A DNA stretch of 56,430 bases, from assembly GCF_000186445.1 (NCBI RefSeq), contig NZ_GL636070.1, positions 1,898,907-1,955,336 on the forward strand, read 5' to 3'. The translations under genes and the position numbers were made by a program. Below, one piece after another: positions 46,154 through 55,528 of this stretch; position 1 is the stretch's first letter, and each line of letters starts with the position of its first letter. The DNA comes from Streptococcus agalactiae ATCC 13813 (GTDB lineage: Bacteria; Bacillota; Bacilli; Lactobacillales; Streptococcaceae). The notes below the pieces were generated by a model. The model did not search any database and was not told the DNA's origin. It saw only the letters and a program-made list of their open reading frames with translations.

Positions 46154-47885
46154 ATTGTTTTCCTTTTTCAATTTGTTTAGTGATAGCCCATTTGATTTTG
46201 TTGACGAAGCTTTCTTTTTGAATTTTTCCTTGTCCGATTTGAGCTAATACTTCTTCCCATTTTCCTGTTGTTTCAGGATTAGTATATGCAATCTCTAATT
46301 GATCTAAATAGTGAATAAGTAGCTTTCCTCTTTCTGTTGGGAAAAACTGTCCTGTTTTCTTATTCTTAGTGACATAACCTTTGTCCTGAATTAAATCAAT
46401 CATCCCATCACGAGTTGCAGACGTCCCTAAATTGTATTTAGGTAACAATTTCTTCAATAAAATTTGTTCAGTAATTCGTGTCGGTGGCTTTGTCATTTCC
46501 TCTAAGAGTTTGCATTCAACAGTGATAGTTTGCCCTTCCTGGTAATTGGGTAACTCTTTATCTTCTTTTTTTACGGCTAAATAGTTTCGCCATCCCTTAT
46601 CCTTAGTTACAGCTCCAGTCGCTTTAAATTCGAGTCCATGATTATCGAGAATAACACTGGTTGATTGATAGCGATAGTCAGGGGTAAACATCAGTAAGGT
46701 TCTGAAAACTACCTTTTGATAAATGAGTTTTTCATCATCACTTAGCTCATTTAAATCAGGAATATTTTCGGTTGGAATAATAGCATAGTGTTCTAGAACT
46801 TTCTTATCATTCACATAATTTTTTCTTGGTGAGCGATTAGGTGTTTCTAATTGCTTATTGATTGTTTTTTGATAATCGTCTATATGTTCAACTAAGTAAG
46901 CGAATTCATTAGTTGTAATCAATGTTGAGTCAGTACGTGGATAGGAAAGATAACCTTTTTGATAAAGGCTTTGGACCAATTCTTTCGTTTTAGTGGCATC
47001 AAAATGATATAGCTTACTCATTTCTGATTGAAAATTAGTTAAATTATAAAGCTTAGGTGCTTCTTGCACTTTTTCTTCACTCGTAACCGTTTTGACAACT
47101 GCTATATTAGCTAACTGTTGTAGCATCTGTTCTGCTTCAGCTTTTGATTGATATTTAATATCGTTGCCAAATGTAACTTTGGCTTCAGGATCAATCAGTT
47201 TTAGCTGCCAATAAGGACTCGGTTTAAAATTTTCAATGGCTTCATCATTTCTAACGATTAGACTAACAATAGGTGTTTGAACTCGTCCAACAGACATAGA
47301 ATGGTCTTTCTTGTCTAAATACCCTTCTTCTTTCATTTTAATGGTTACAAAAGGACTTAGATTAAAACCGACTAGCCAATCAGCATCCCCTCTTGCATCA
47401 GCTTCATGAAAATAGTTGATGGAGTCTTTTGGATTTTTAAGCTTTGAAAAAGCTTGCTCTAAACCTTTTTTTGTTAAAGAGTTTACCCACAAACGATACT
47501 TAATTTTTCTTAGCGCACCTGGTATTAATTCTAAAATTCGATAAGCAATGGCTTCTCCTTCACGGTCGGGGTCTGTCCCAATAATAATCGCATCAACTTC
47601 TTTAACAGCATGTTTGATAGCCTTAAATCGTTTAACGGTATCTTTTTTAGGCTCATAAGCAAATCCATCTGGTAAAGCTGGAAGATTAGCCAAATCCCAA
47701 TTTTCAAAGTTGGTATATGGATTAATACGTTCAACTAAATGACCAACGGCAGGAGCAACAATCACTTCAGCATTCAATACAGATGATTGAACACGCCAAA
47801 CACCTTTATCGTTTTTAGGGTTTCCTAAAGCGTTAGCATATTTTTTAGCCTGGTCAGGCTTTTCTGCTAAAAGTAAATATTTCAT
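46149..47885 (-). CDS. topB: DNA topoisomerase III (type IA)
   Basis: Decatenating topoisomerase of plasmid/ICE type, about 578 aa. The TOPRIM domain shows LLAEKPDQAKKYA at the N-terminus and TDPDREGEAIAYRI (about residue 105); the active-site tyrosine is in YLSYPRTDST (about residue 319). The ATG at 47885 gives the family start MKYLLLAEKP; a GTG seven codons earlier is an alternative. It lies downstream of the 43-aa gene and a terminator. Confidence 0.92.
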   Translation of the reverse strand: MKYLLLAEKPDQAKKYANALGNPKNDKGVWRVQSSVLNAEVIVAPAVGHLVERINPYTNFENWDLANLPALPDGFAYEPKKDTVKRFKAIKHAVKEVDAIIIGTDPDREGEAIAYRILELIPGALRKIKYRLWVNSLTKKGLEQAFSKLKNPKDSINYFHEADARGDADWLVGFNLSPFVTIKMKEEGYLDKKDHSMSVGRVQTPIVSLIVRNDEAIENFKPSPYWQLKLIDPEAKVTFGNDIKYQSKAEAEQMLQQLANIAVVKTVTSEEKVQEAPKLYNLTNFQSEMSKLYHFDATKTKELVQSLYQKGYLSYPRTDSTLITTNEFAYLVEHIDDYQKTINKQLETPNRSPRKNYVNDKKVLEHYAIIPTENIPDLNELSDDEKLIYQKVVFRTLLMFTPDYRYQSTSVILDNHGLEFKATGAVTKDKGWRNYLAVKKEDKELPNYQEGQTITVECKLLEEMTKPPTRITEQILLKKLLPKYNLGTSATRDGMIDLIQDKGYVTKNKKTGQFFPTERGKLLIHYLDQLEIAYTNPETTGKWEEVLAQIGQGKIQKESFVNKIKWAITKQIEKGKQL

Positions 47886-47914
47886 CCATTTTTCACTTCC
47901 CTTCACAATAATAA

Positions 47915-47941
47915 AAGCTACACCGTTTAACGATGTAGCTT
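47915..47941 (-). terminator. Hairpin terminator upstream of topB
   Basis: On the minus strand AAGCTACATCG and CGGTGTAGCTT (one G-U) form an 11-bp stem with a 5-base loop, followed by TTATTATTG. It lies after the 43-aa gene, and probably attenuates transcription from the secretion genes into topB. Confidence 0.7.
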
Positions 47942-47951
47942 ATTTCTTATC

Positions 47952-48083
47952 TTATAAGTTTAATAGTAATTGTTCAAGTTTAGTAACCAAAGGATCGTCT
48001 GGATGTTCCTTTAGATAATGTAATAATTCATCTTCTGAAATTCCCTGTGTTTTAAAAAATGGACTTTGTTTTGATGTAGCCAT
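47952..48083 (-). CDS. 43-aa small protein between virD4 and topB
   Basis: A short ORF with ATG at 48081-48083, stop at 47952-47954 and a GGGGG ribosome site about 6 bases upstream. It encodes MATSKQSPFFKTQGISEDEL then a C-terminal LEQLLLNL-type helix: an acidic, leucine-rich little protein of 43 aa. It lies 35 bases after virD4 and is followed at once by a terminator, so it is the last gene of that transcription unit. Not recognised. Confidence 0.6.
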   Translation of the reverse strand: MATSKQSPFFKTQGISEDELLHYLKEHPDDPLVTKLEQLLLNL

Positions 48084-48118
48084 ATAAACCCCCTGGAACT
48101 ATTATACTTTATTACACG

Positions 48119-50185
48119 CTAAACTTCACCATAATACTCATCGGCTTCCTCATCTTCTGGTGGAAGTTCAAAGATTTCACCAGTCGCAAAATCCACTGCT
48201 TTGATTTCACTTTCTTGTGTCTGAGATTGGCTTTCTACGCTCATTTCAGACAATTGAATGGGTACTTGTTCATAAACAGGCTCTTCTGTGGCTTGCGTGT
48301 TTACTTCATCAGCTTGTGCTACTTCAACTTCAGTTAGTTTTGAAGTATCAATATCATTATCTTTAACAAACTGATCATAACCTTTCATATCTGGATACCA
48401 GATATTTTTAGGGTCAATTTTTCCATCACGTGCATTATTAAAAAGTTCTGGATCTTCAACCATGAAACGAATGTAGTTATACCATTTCCCATCATTCGGA
48501 TTGTCAGATAATTCATCTTTCATAGGGTGGTCTGTTACCATAGCCTTTTTATCTCGGAAAACATTTTGTTTTGAGATAAATACTAATGCTTCATCAACAC
48601 CTATACGTGCAATTTCATCAGGTGTCATCAAGTCACGCTGATGAGCTTGTGTACTTGTAGATCCTGATACACGTTGACCACGTTGTTCAGAATAGCTTTT
48701 TTGTGTAATGGTTTGTTTACCAGCACGCATTGAGAAGTAACGCATAGTATCTTCGTCATTAGTCCCTAAGAATAGCAAGGTTGCACAGTTATTAACCATT
48801 GATTTTCGTGCTTTATCACCATAAATCGTATCAAGCTGACTAATGGCTTGAATGATGATTTTTACGGACATTTCACGACTGCGAATAGATGCTAAAACTT
48901 CGTTAAAATGAGGTATTTTACCAATGTTCGCAAATTCATCAAAAATAAATTGAACATGCACCAAATCATCAGCTGTGTAACCATCTTTCTTTCCTTGAAT
49001 AATAGCATCGGCGTTGTGTGTTAATTGGTCAAACATGACTGTAAACAAAGTAGATGCTAGGAAACTGTAAGCTTTATTAGTTTCTGAAATGGCAACAAAA
49101 ACGGCTGTTTTTTCAGTGTTCCAAGTATCCATCTCCATAGTGTCAGCCATAATCAAATTAGTGACAGCTTGGTGATCGAAGATAGAATATTGTGTAGCAA
49201 CAATCGCAAGAACACTGGTTCTTGTGTCAGCTTCAAAGTTACTGTTAAATAAGTCCCATTGTCGACAAGCATAATTTCCAGGCATGGCTTTTTCGAGATT
49301 TGCAAACATCTTTTCAACAGGACTAGGTTCATTTTCATTTGGACGTTTCATGTTACGTAGTAATTCAGAAACCATTGATAGGTTAGGGGTGTAATTTTGA
49401 ACCTGACTATCAAAATAGAGATAACCAATCAATGCACGATTAAGAAGAAGTTTTGCTTGATTCCAGAAATCTTCACCTTCACGATCACCTTTTTTACTTC
49501 CTTCAACGATTGCCTCTGTGATACGGTCAATATCTAGTTCTGATTTCATGTAGTGAAAAGGATTGAACATATCTGATTTAGTGAGGTTAACTAAATCAAA
49601 TACTTTAACCTGGTAGCCATGTTCTTCAAGCATCTTACCCGTTTCACGAACTAAAAGCCCTTTTGGATCAGTGACTATAAAACTGGAGTTCATTTGCATA
49701 AGGTTAGGTTTAACATAAGTAAATGTTTTACCATCACCAGGAAGCCCAACAACAAGAACATTTTTATTCAATTGCCATTGAAACGGAAGATTCTTATTAA
49801 ACAATCCCATTTGGGCATTCTTTGTGAAAATCATATTGTTTGTTGGCTCTGGATCTTTAAAGCCAGCAATCTCTTGAGCAAACGCAAACTTTGCTGAACC
49901 TGCTTCTTCACCATGACGAAGAGTTTCATCAGGTTTTATTTTTAAATAAAACATCATCCCAATAAAGAAACCAACCATTGCAGCTAAAATAGCAAATGGA
50001 CTGAAGTTAGGATAAAAGTATGGTTGTTCAACATATTTTTCCAGGACATAGGTATATTGACTAAATAAATTGCTCATATCAGGTTTAGGAGCAATGCTAT
50101 ATAACACATAAGCCCTGTGAGTCAAAAAAGCTAAAAATAGACTAATAATCAGATAAGGAATAAGAGGTTTCTTTTGAAGTTTCAT
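48119..50185 (-). CDS. virD4: VirD4/TraG-type coupling protein
   Basis: 688-aa ATPase that links the relaxosome to the secretion channel. Two N-terminal membrane helices (residues 9-29 and 62-80) precede a RecA-like domain with Walker A GLPGDGKT (147-154) and Walker B HVQFIFDEFANIG (about 405). The acidic C-terminal tail (about 620-688, ending EDEEADEYYGEV) is probably a substrate-recognition tail. Its start overlaps the PcfB-like gene end by one base. Confidence 0.93.
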   Translation of the reverse strand: MKLQKKPLIPYLIISLFLAFLTHRAYVLYSIAPKPDMSNLFSQYTYVLEKYVEQPYFYPNFSPFAILAAMVGFFIGMMFYLKIKPDETLRHGEEAGSAKFAFAQEIAGFKDPEPTNNMIFTKNAQMGLFNKNLPFQWQLNKNVLVVGLPGDGKTFTYVKPNLMQMNSSFIVTDPKGLLVRETGKMLEEHGYQVKVFDLVNLTKSDMFNPFHYMKSELDIDRITEAIVEGSKKGDREGEDFWNQAKLLLNRALIGYLYFDSQVQNYTPNLSMVSELLRNMKRPNENEPSPVEKMFANLEKAMPGNYACRQWDLFNSNFEADTRTSVLAIVATQYSIFDHQAVTNLIMADTMEMDTWNTEKTAVFVAISETNKAYSFLASTLFTVMFDQLTHNADAIIQGKKDGYTADDLVHVQFIFDEFANIGKIPHFNEVLASIRSREMSVKIIIQAISQLDTIYGDKARKSMVNNCATLLFLGTNDEDTMRYFSMRAGKQTITQKSYSEQRGQRVSGSTSTQAHQRDLMTPDEIARIGVDEALVFISKQNVFRDKKAMVTDHPMKDELSDNPNDGKWYNYIRFMVEDPELFNNARDGKIDPKNIWYPDMKGYDQFVKDNDIDTSKLTEVEVAQADEVNTQATEEPVYEQVPIQLSEMSVESQSQTQESEIKAVDFATGEIFELPPEDEEADEYYGEV

Positions 50186-50676
50186 CAGATACTCTTTCCT
50201 TTCTTCTTAGTTTTGACAGTATCAAGTTTTTCCTTAGTTGCTTTCTTGATTTTGTTAATCTGTTCTTTTGGAGTTAACTCTTGTTCTGATTTCATGTACT
50301 TTTCTTTAGCTTTTTTAGGGTCATTAACGATTTCATTAAGAGTATGTCTCAAAGCATCCGCAATAACTTCCCTGTTAGGTGCTTCAAACCAAACTTGTTT
50401 CGTACCGTCACCCAAATCTTTAAAAGCAAAGCGAACACCTGATTTTTTAAGCTCATCCGTAAACTTTCTAAGGTTAACATCCGCTTCTAAAAAATCAATA
50501 TGATCTTTCGTCAAAGATGACTGATTGAAGTTTTTAAAAGACTGTTCCCCAATCTGTTTGTGTTCATCATAAGTTTTATACAGCTGTTGTGCCGCATAAG
50601 CTAAAAATTGAAATAACTGTTTACCTGTCTCAAGAGTGACACGTGCACCTCTATCAAAAATTTGTTCTTGATCCAT
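50185..50676 (-). CDS. PcfB-like (DUF3801) conjugation protein
   Basis: 163 aa. FAYAAQQLYKTYDEHKQIGEQSFKNFNQS and the VRFAFKDLGDGTKQVWFEAPNREVIADAL segment fit the DUF3801/PcfB family, whose members assist the coupling protein in recognising the transfer complex. The C-terminus is lysine-rich. One-base overlap with virD4, so translationally coupled. Confidence 0.75.
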   Translation of the reverse strand: MDQEQIFDRGARVTLETGKQLFQFLAYAAQQLYKTYDEHKQIGEQSFKNFNQSSLTKDHIDFLEADVNLRKFTDELKKSGVRFAFKDLGDGTKQVWFEAPNREVIADALRHTLNEIVNDPKKAKEKYMKSEQELTPKEQINKIKKATKEKLDTVKTKKKGKSI

Positions 50677-50693
50677 CTTTCTCCCCCTTTATG

Positions 50694-51497
50694 TTATGGA
50701 TAAGCAGTTAGTTTAGGAGCTTTTGAGACTAAATAGCCATATTTAGCTTCTTTGTTTTGTTTTACGGTTAGTGTCAAACGTTTGTTAGCGGTTGAATTAT
50801 CGTCATAGCGACAATTAATAACATAGGTTAAAGTCGTTACTTTTTTAGTCATCACTTCTTTTTCTAACAAAACACTAACTGTTGTTGCTTTGTCAGTATC
50901 AAACTGTTTTAAATCAAGCGAATTAGAAATAAAATCCTCACGAGCTGATGAGTTTGCAAAATAATTACTGATGAAATAGCGACAAAAAACATCAGCTCCT
51001 TGATTAATGGTAGTCTGTTGTGTTTTATTCTCCTCTTTTTGATACCTACTGTAATGATTAGTAAGAGAAATCGCTAAACTAAAAATTGAGAGTAACAAAG
51101 CTATCATTATCCAAAAACGATTAGAAGACTTGGGAGTTGCTTTAACAGATGGCTTTGATTTGCTCATATTTTCGTTTGCGGTTGATAATTCATGTTTTTT
51201 CTTTTGAACTCTTTGAGTTTTTTCTTGCTTAGTCCCACGGCTGAAGAAGAATTTCTTATCCTTTTTTAGTCCAAAGTCACCTAAAAGCTCTTTAACGTCT
51301 TGTTCCCCAGAAGATGGAATAGTGAGTTCCATTGACTCTAGCGGCTCTTCATTTTTATCAAGATGAAAAAGTTGAAAAGTGGCTGTTGTATTTAGCTGCA
51401 AGCAACGATTTTCTTCACCTTCCAAGAAAAATTCTAACTCTTCTCGATTTTGAAAATCGCGCTGTTGACCTGTACTTAATCTTGTAATGCGAAACAT
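50694..51497 (-). CDS. Putative TcpC-like conjugation protein
   Basis: 267 aa: a cytoplasmic N-terminal domain (residues 1-125), one membrane helix (FWIMIALLLSIFSLAISL, about 128-145) and an extracellular C-terminal domain (about 150-267). This topology resembles TcpC/VirB8-like channel components, but no sequence motif confirms it. It overlaps the coiled-coil gene by one base in the same operon. Confidence 0.6.
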   Translation of the reverse strand: MFRITRLSTGQQRDFQNREELEFFLEGEENRCLQLNTTATFQLFHLDKNEEPLESMELTIPSSGEQDVKELLGDFGLKKDKKFFFSRGTKQEKTQRVQKKKHELSTANENMSKSKPSVKATPKSSNRFWIMIALLLSIFSLAISLTNHYSRYQKEENKTQQTTINQGADVFCRYFISNYFANSSAREDFISNSLDLKQFDTDKATTVSVLLEKEVMTKKVTTLTYVINCRYDDNSTANKRLTLTVKQNKEAKYGYLVSKAPKLTAYP

Positions 51498-51772
51498 TAC
51501 GCATCACCCCCAAGTTTGTCCTTGTTATCAGCTAAAAAGGCTTCTAAGTCCGATAAACTCATGCCATATTCTTTAAGAATTTCTTGTTGACGTTTGGCTT
51601 CAAGTTCTTTAATATCGGCTTCCAGTTGTTTAATTTTCTTTTGAGCCACTTCAAGAGATGCTTTTGCTTTATTGAGTTGTTTCAATTTGTCTTTTAAGCG
51701 ATCACTTGTTGATTTTTGACGGCGTGCTGATTTAGCAGTGTGATTATTTGTTTCAAAAGTCGTTTCATTCAT
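51497..51772 (-). CDS. Small coiled-coil conjugation protein
   Basis: 91 aa with a clear heptad region (residues 23-66, LKDKLKQLNKAKASLEVAQK onwards) and an acidic C-terminus (LEAFLADNKDKLGGDA). No signal peptide. It lies between ssb and the TcpC-like gene, and overlaps the latter by one base. Function unknown, conserved in position in related streptococcal elements as far as I recall. Confidence 0.6.
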   Translation of the reverse strand: MNETTFETNNHTAKSARRQKSTSDRLKDKLKQLNKAKASLEVAQKKIKQLEADIKELEAKRQQEILKEYGMSLSDLEAFLADNKDKLGGDA

Positions 51773-51787
51773 TGTCTAGTTCCCCTT

Positions 51788-52174
51788 CTATAGTGATAAA
51801 TTATCTAAACTATCGTTAACAATAGTTTTTTCTTTAACAGGATAGTCACCTTGATTTTGATTAACGGCAACAATATACCATTTATCAACTTGAACTTCAG
51901 TTACTTTATGAGTAACTTCTTTTTTATCTTTATAAGTTCTAGTTTGTAGTCGTCCTGTTACCTGAAGAGTGTCACCTTTAGCTGTTAACGTGTTAAAGTT
52001 TTCAGCAGGTGCTCCCCACAAGACACAGTCAATAAAGTCAGCTGGATAAGAACCATCCTCTGTTTTATACTCTCTACTTGAAGCAAGTGTAAAGGAAATA
52101 ACCGAACGGTCGTTGACTTTTCTTAACTCTGTATTTTTAGTCAGACGTCCTGTAACAATACTTTGATTTAACAT
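51788..52174 (-). CDS. ssb: Single-stranded DNA-binding protein
   Basis: 128-aa OB-fold protein. It starts MLNQSIVTGRLTKNTELRKV and contains VISFTLASSREYKTEDGSYPADFIDCVLWG and KGDTLQVTGRLQTRTY, the usual SSB blocks. It lacks the long glycine-rich acidic tail of housekeeping SSB. It should coat the transferred strand in the donor or recipient. Confidence 0.92.
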   Translation of the reverse strand: MLNQSIVTGRLTKNTELRKVNDRSVISFTLASSREYKTEDGSYPADFIDCVLWGAPAENFNTLTAKGDTLQVTGRLQTRTYKDKKEVTHKVTEVQVDKWYIVAVNQNQGDYPVKEKTIVNDSLDNLSL

Positions 52175-52185
52175 TGCCTTCTCTC

Positions 52186-52791
52186 CTATTCATCATTACT
52201 AGCAATAACATCTCCATAAGAATTTTGTGAAGCTGTCGGATCTTGAGAATCTGTAATTAAAAGCGTACTCATGTTATTTACGAGATATTTGCCATCAACT
52301 TTATTGTAAGTTAATTGAATAATAGTGTTATTATCTACGCCTGTTTGAGCACCTTCAGTTGAATTCTTTTTCTGAAGTAAATCATTTGTGTAATTAACAT
52401 AGCAAATAACTTTATCATTGGTTTTATCAATATAAATTTGAGCATCTTTAAACTCAAAATTAACAACAAAGCCTTTATAAGCTTGATTTTGTGCTGTCTC
52501 TTCTTCAGAAACAGCAGCATTATACATGCCATCAGTCATATAATCTTTGTATCTGTTACGATTTTCTTCAAGATCTTTTTTAGTGTAATAAGCAATCAAA
52601 AACTGCTTAACCCAACCTTCAGTCAACTGATGACCTTCTTTAACCTTTTTGGTTAAAGTTGTATGACTTGAAGATTGATTATCTGTTTTCTTGCTCATTG
52701 ACCCAAAACCTAAGCCAATGAGAAAGATAATAATAATCCCTACAATCATCATGACCCGTTTGAAAAAAGTCACTTTAAATTCATCTATCAT
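52186..52791 (-). CDS. VirB8-like membrane protein of the transfer channel
   Basis: About 201 aa. A short cytoplasmic start (MIDEFKVTFFKR), one membrane helix (VMMIVGIIIIFLIGLGFG) and an extracellular domain with a pattern (EDRNRYKDYMTDGMYNAAV-like; VICYVNYTNDLL) consistent with the NTF2-like fold of VirB8/TraM-type proteins. The ATG at 52791 is chosen since AAAGGA lies 8-9 bases upstream; the longer frame overlaps the CHAP gene out of phase and is not credible. Confidence 0.65.
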   Translation of the reverse strand: MIDEFKVTFFKRVMMIVGIIIIFLIGLGFGSMSKKTDNQSSSHTTLTKKVKEGHQLTEGWVKQFLIAYYTKKDLEENRNRYKDYMTDGMYNAAVSEEETAQNQAYKGFVVNFEFKDAQIYIDKTNDKVICYVNYTNDLLQKKNSTEGAQTGVDNNTIIQLTYNKVDGKYLVNNMSTLLITDSQDPTASQNSYGDVIASNDE

Positions 52792-52807
52792 TTTTTTCCT
52801 TTCATTT

Positions 52808-55471
52808 TTAAGGGGTTGCAAACGTGTAGTACGGAGCGTTACGACAAACACGCCAGTGAATTTGGCTTTTGTTACCTGCATAGTTACATTCAGATACCAA
52901 AAAACTACCATCAGCATTGACCGCTTCAACGATCATAACGTGTCCATATTGCGGATAGGTACTATCAAATCCACCAGCCGTTGAGCAAACAGCACCAGCC
53001 GTTGGCATTGTACTAAACTTCCAACCTTTTGCGACAAGATTTCCTACCCAACTTTTACCATCACCAAGACGACCATAACTTCCTGATAAATCTGTGATTT
53101 CACCTAATTCCACCAAACGGTTATAAGCGTACCAAGTACATTGACCTGCAGGATAACCATTACCAGGTTGTGTTGTCATGCTGACACCTGTTGGCATGCT
53201 CTTAATTTTGTCCCGATACTCCTCAGGGAAATTCCAAGAGGAAGCCATTGTTCCACCACCTGCGATTGATTGGTGGAACCAAGACAATGCTTGTTTAGCA
53301 TAGCTTTGACGTTGAGAAAGTGTACCATTGTTGATACCTTCCCACTTTGTTAAGAAGGTTCTGGTAAGACTATCTGTATCAGAATTAGAACTTAACACAC
53401 TTTTTAAAATGTTTTGATAATAAGGTGAATCACCTTCTAACATAAAGCGAATTTGTGTTTCTAGCTCATACCATTTTTTACCAATAGAATTTGCATAATT
53501 GATTAGCATAGTATGACGAGTACCGCCATCGGTGGTATCCGTCCATTGACCAAGTCCGATCCCACGATGAAGGATATTAGGATAACCACCACCGTAGATT
53601 GCTGTACCACCCATGTTTAACCAATTTGCATCATCCCAGCACCCATCAGATGCTCCGATGGGTGGGCTAAGATAATCACCTTCGGCTCGTTTTGGGGTAA
53701 TGGATGACTCAACGGCAAAGTTTCCAACCACGGCAGCAACACCATTATCAGTAGCACTTGGATAAAACTTCTTCATTAAGTCATAAAATTGTTTAGCACG
53801 TCCACTCAATTCAGATGATGTTCGCATAATGACAGTTGTTTGAGCGTACTTAACAAACGGGAAATAAAAACCAGGATTAACTAACACCCAAACGTTTGTC
53901 TTATTTTTCTTTGTCTGCTCCGTATAACCATATGAAACATCTTTATTTTTTATGTCTTGCAACCACTGAGAATCTTTAGCATCGACTTCACCATAGTTTT
54001 TGGCATAGGCAATCTTTTGTGAACCACCAGAAACGGTTCCAAGCTCGGCTCCTGCTTCAACTTTATCACCTGTCTTAACTCGAATAGCTGAAACACCATA
54101 ATAAATGAAACGTGCATCACTATCTGAAATAATTAAGTTAGTTGTTTTCGTTTCGTTACCTTTTAAATCTTTTGTTGTAACCGTAACCTTACCATCCATG
54201 ACTACATAAATCTTTTGACCTGATTGAGCCTGAAGCGTTGTCGTTGGATCAATTTTATCTTTAGACGTATATCCATATCGCTTTGAAACAGTTAGATAAT
54301 CTGTATCGCTTTTTGCATCATCAGCTGAATAAAATGGATTAATCAATTCTTGAGTAGCTAAGTATTTTCCTGTTTCGGATTGACTCTCAAGAATTTCTTT
54401 ATAATCTGCTAAATCATCTTTATCTAACTTCATCCAGGCTTTACCGTTGGTATAAAGTTCCGCCATGGTTTTTAGATTGTCAATATCACTGTTCTCCTCT
54501 TTCCAGATATCATCAAGAGCATCAGAAAAATGATTAAAACCAAGTGCGCCAGTTAATTTACCGCCTGTACCATCATCCCAGTTAGCATCAGGTTCCCATT
54601 CACCACCATAGCGGAAATTCATGTAAAGCAAGATTGAGTCAATATCTGTGTAGTACTCGACCTGATCAGACGATTTTTGTCGGTCAACTTGTGAAATATG
54701 AAGCCATGACTGATTAAGCGTGAAATCATTTTGTTGAATGACATTACTTGAAAAGATTGAGGAAACAATAATTATCAAAAACAAGATAAAAGCAAGAACA
54801 GCGCTGACAATCCATGTAATGGGATTAGCTAATAAGGTTGCTGCAACACTTCCAACAGTTTTAGCAGCCGTAGCTGTCGCTTGAGCAGTCTTTGTAGCCA
54901 CGTTAGCGGTGGTTTTAGTTGCTACTTTAGCACCTTGCTTAGCTCTTTGATAAGCTCCACGACTAACTTTAACCATGCCTTTACTTTTTCGATAAGCTAA
55001 TTTGGCACCTCTCCAAGTAACTTTTCCAGCTTGTTTAGCTACCGCTTTTGATTGTCTTGTTCGATATTGTAAATTTTGTAAATCGGACAAGGTATCATCT
55101 TGATCCATCGCAGTGGTTTTAAGCTGATAACTAGCATTTAATGCAATGTTTTTACCAGTCCGTCTAGCTTTTTGACCGATGGTTGGATTAGTCTTTCTGA
55201 CTTTCTTTTTGATTTTCTTAGTAGCTTTCTTTTCAGCTAGTGCTTTCTCTAAGTCGTCTACAATCTTTTCGCCATCAACATCTTTATCAATGCCTTTCTC
55301 AGCTCTTCTTAAAGCTGCTTTTGCGTGTTTTACCTTGATCTTAGCTTCATGATGTTCCTTTTTAGCAGCCTTTTGAGCCTTCTTGGCTGATAATTGGTTA
55401 TGACGTTGAACGCTCTCTTTAATATGACGTTTCCTAACTACACGTTTTCGTAAATCATCTTTATTAGACAT
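52808..55471 (-). CDS. Cell-wall hydrolase, phage-type lysozyme and CHAP
   Basis: 887-aa VirB1-type hydrolase that opens the wall for the transfer channel. Domains: basic alanine/lysine-rich coiled N-terminus (1-215), membrane helix near residue 220 (ITWIVSAVLAFILFLIII), a stretch at about 400-485 that resembles a degenerate M23/lysostaphin-like fold (VVMDGKVTV; GDKVEAGAELGTVSG), a phage-tail-type lysozyme domain (about 557-700, VVGNFAVESSITPKRAEGD) and a CHAP amidase/peptidase with Cys in GQCTWYAYN (about 777) and His in YGHVMIVE (about 842). Preceded by virB4. Confidence 0.88.
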   Translation of the reverse strand: MSNKDDLRKRVVRKRHIKESVQRHNQLSAKKAQKAAKKEHHEAKIKVKHAKAALRRAEKGIDKDVDGEKIVDDLEKALAEKKATKKIKKKVRKTNPTIGQKARRTGKNIALNASYQLKTTAMDQDDTLSDLQNLQYRTRQSKAVAKQAGKVTWRGAKLAYRKSKGMVKVSRGAYQRAKQGAKVATKTTANVATKTAQATATAAKTVGSVAATLLANPITWIVSAVLAFILFLIIIVSSIFSSNVIQQNDFTLNQSWLHISQVDRQKSSDQVEYYTDIDSILLYMNFRYGGEWEPDANWDDGTGGKLTGALGFNHFSDALDDIWKEENSDIDNLKTMAELYTNGKAWMKLDKDDLADYKEILESQSETGKYLATQELINPFYSADDAKSDTDYLTVSKRYGYTSKDKIDPTTTLQAQSGQKIYVVMDGKVTVTTKDLKGNETKTTNLIISDSDARFIYYGVSAIRVKTGDKVEAGAELGTVSGGSQKIAYAKNYGEVDAKDSQWLQDIKNKDVSYGYTEQTKKNKTNVWVLVNPGFYFPFVKYAQTTVIMRTSSELSGRAKQFYDLMKKFYPSATDNGVAAVVGNFAVESSITPKRAEGDYLSPPIGASDGCWDDANWLNMGGTAIYGGGYPNILHRGIGLGQWTDTTDGGTRHTMLINYANSIGKKWYELETQIRFMLEGDSPYYQNILKSVLSSNSDTDSLTRTFLTKWEGINNGTLSQRQSYAKQALSWFHQSIAGGGTMASSWNFPEEYRDKIKSMPTGVSMTTQPGNGYPAGQCTWYAYNRLVELGEITDLSGSYGRLGDGKSWVGNLVAKGWKFSTMPTAGAVCSTAGGFDSTYPQYGHVMIVEAVNADGSFLVSECNYAGNKSQIHWRVCRNAPYYTFATP

Positions 55472-55528
55472 GTTTCACCCCCTTTCAGGCATATTTCTTT
55501 TAAGTTCATAACACTGCCCCTTTAATCA

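Noticed and set aside
52792..52929. N-terminal extension of the VirB8-like ORF
   Set aside because: It lies in the 3' end of the CHAP gene in another frame and lacks a ribosome site; the inner ATG at 52791 has one.
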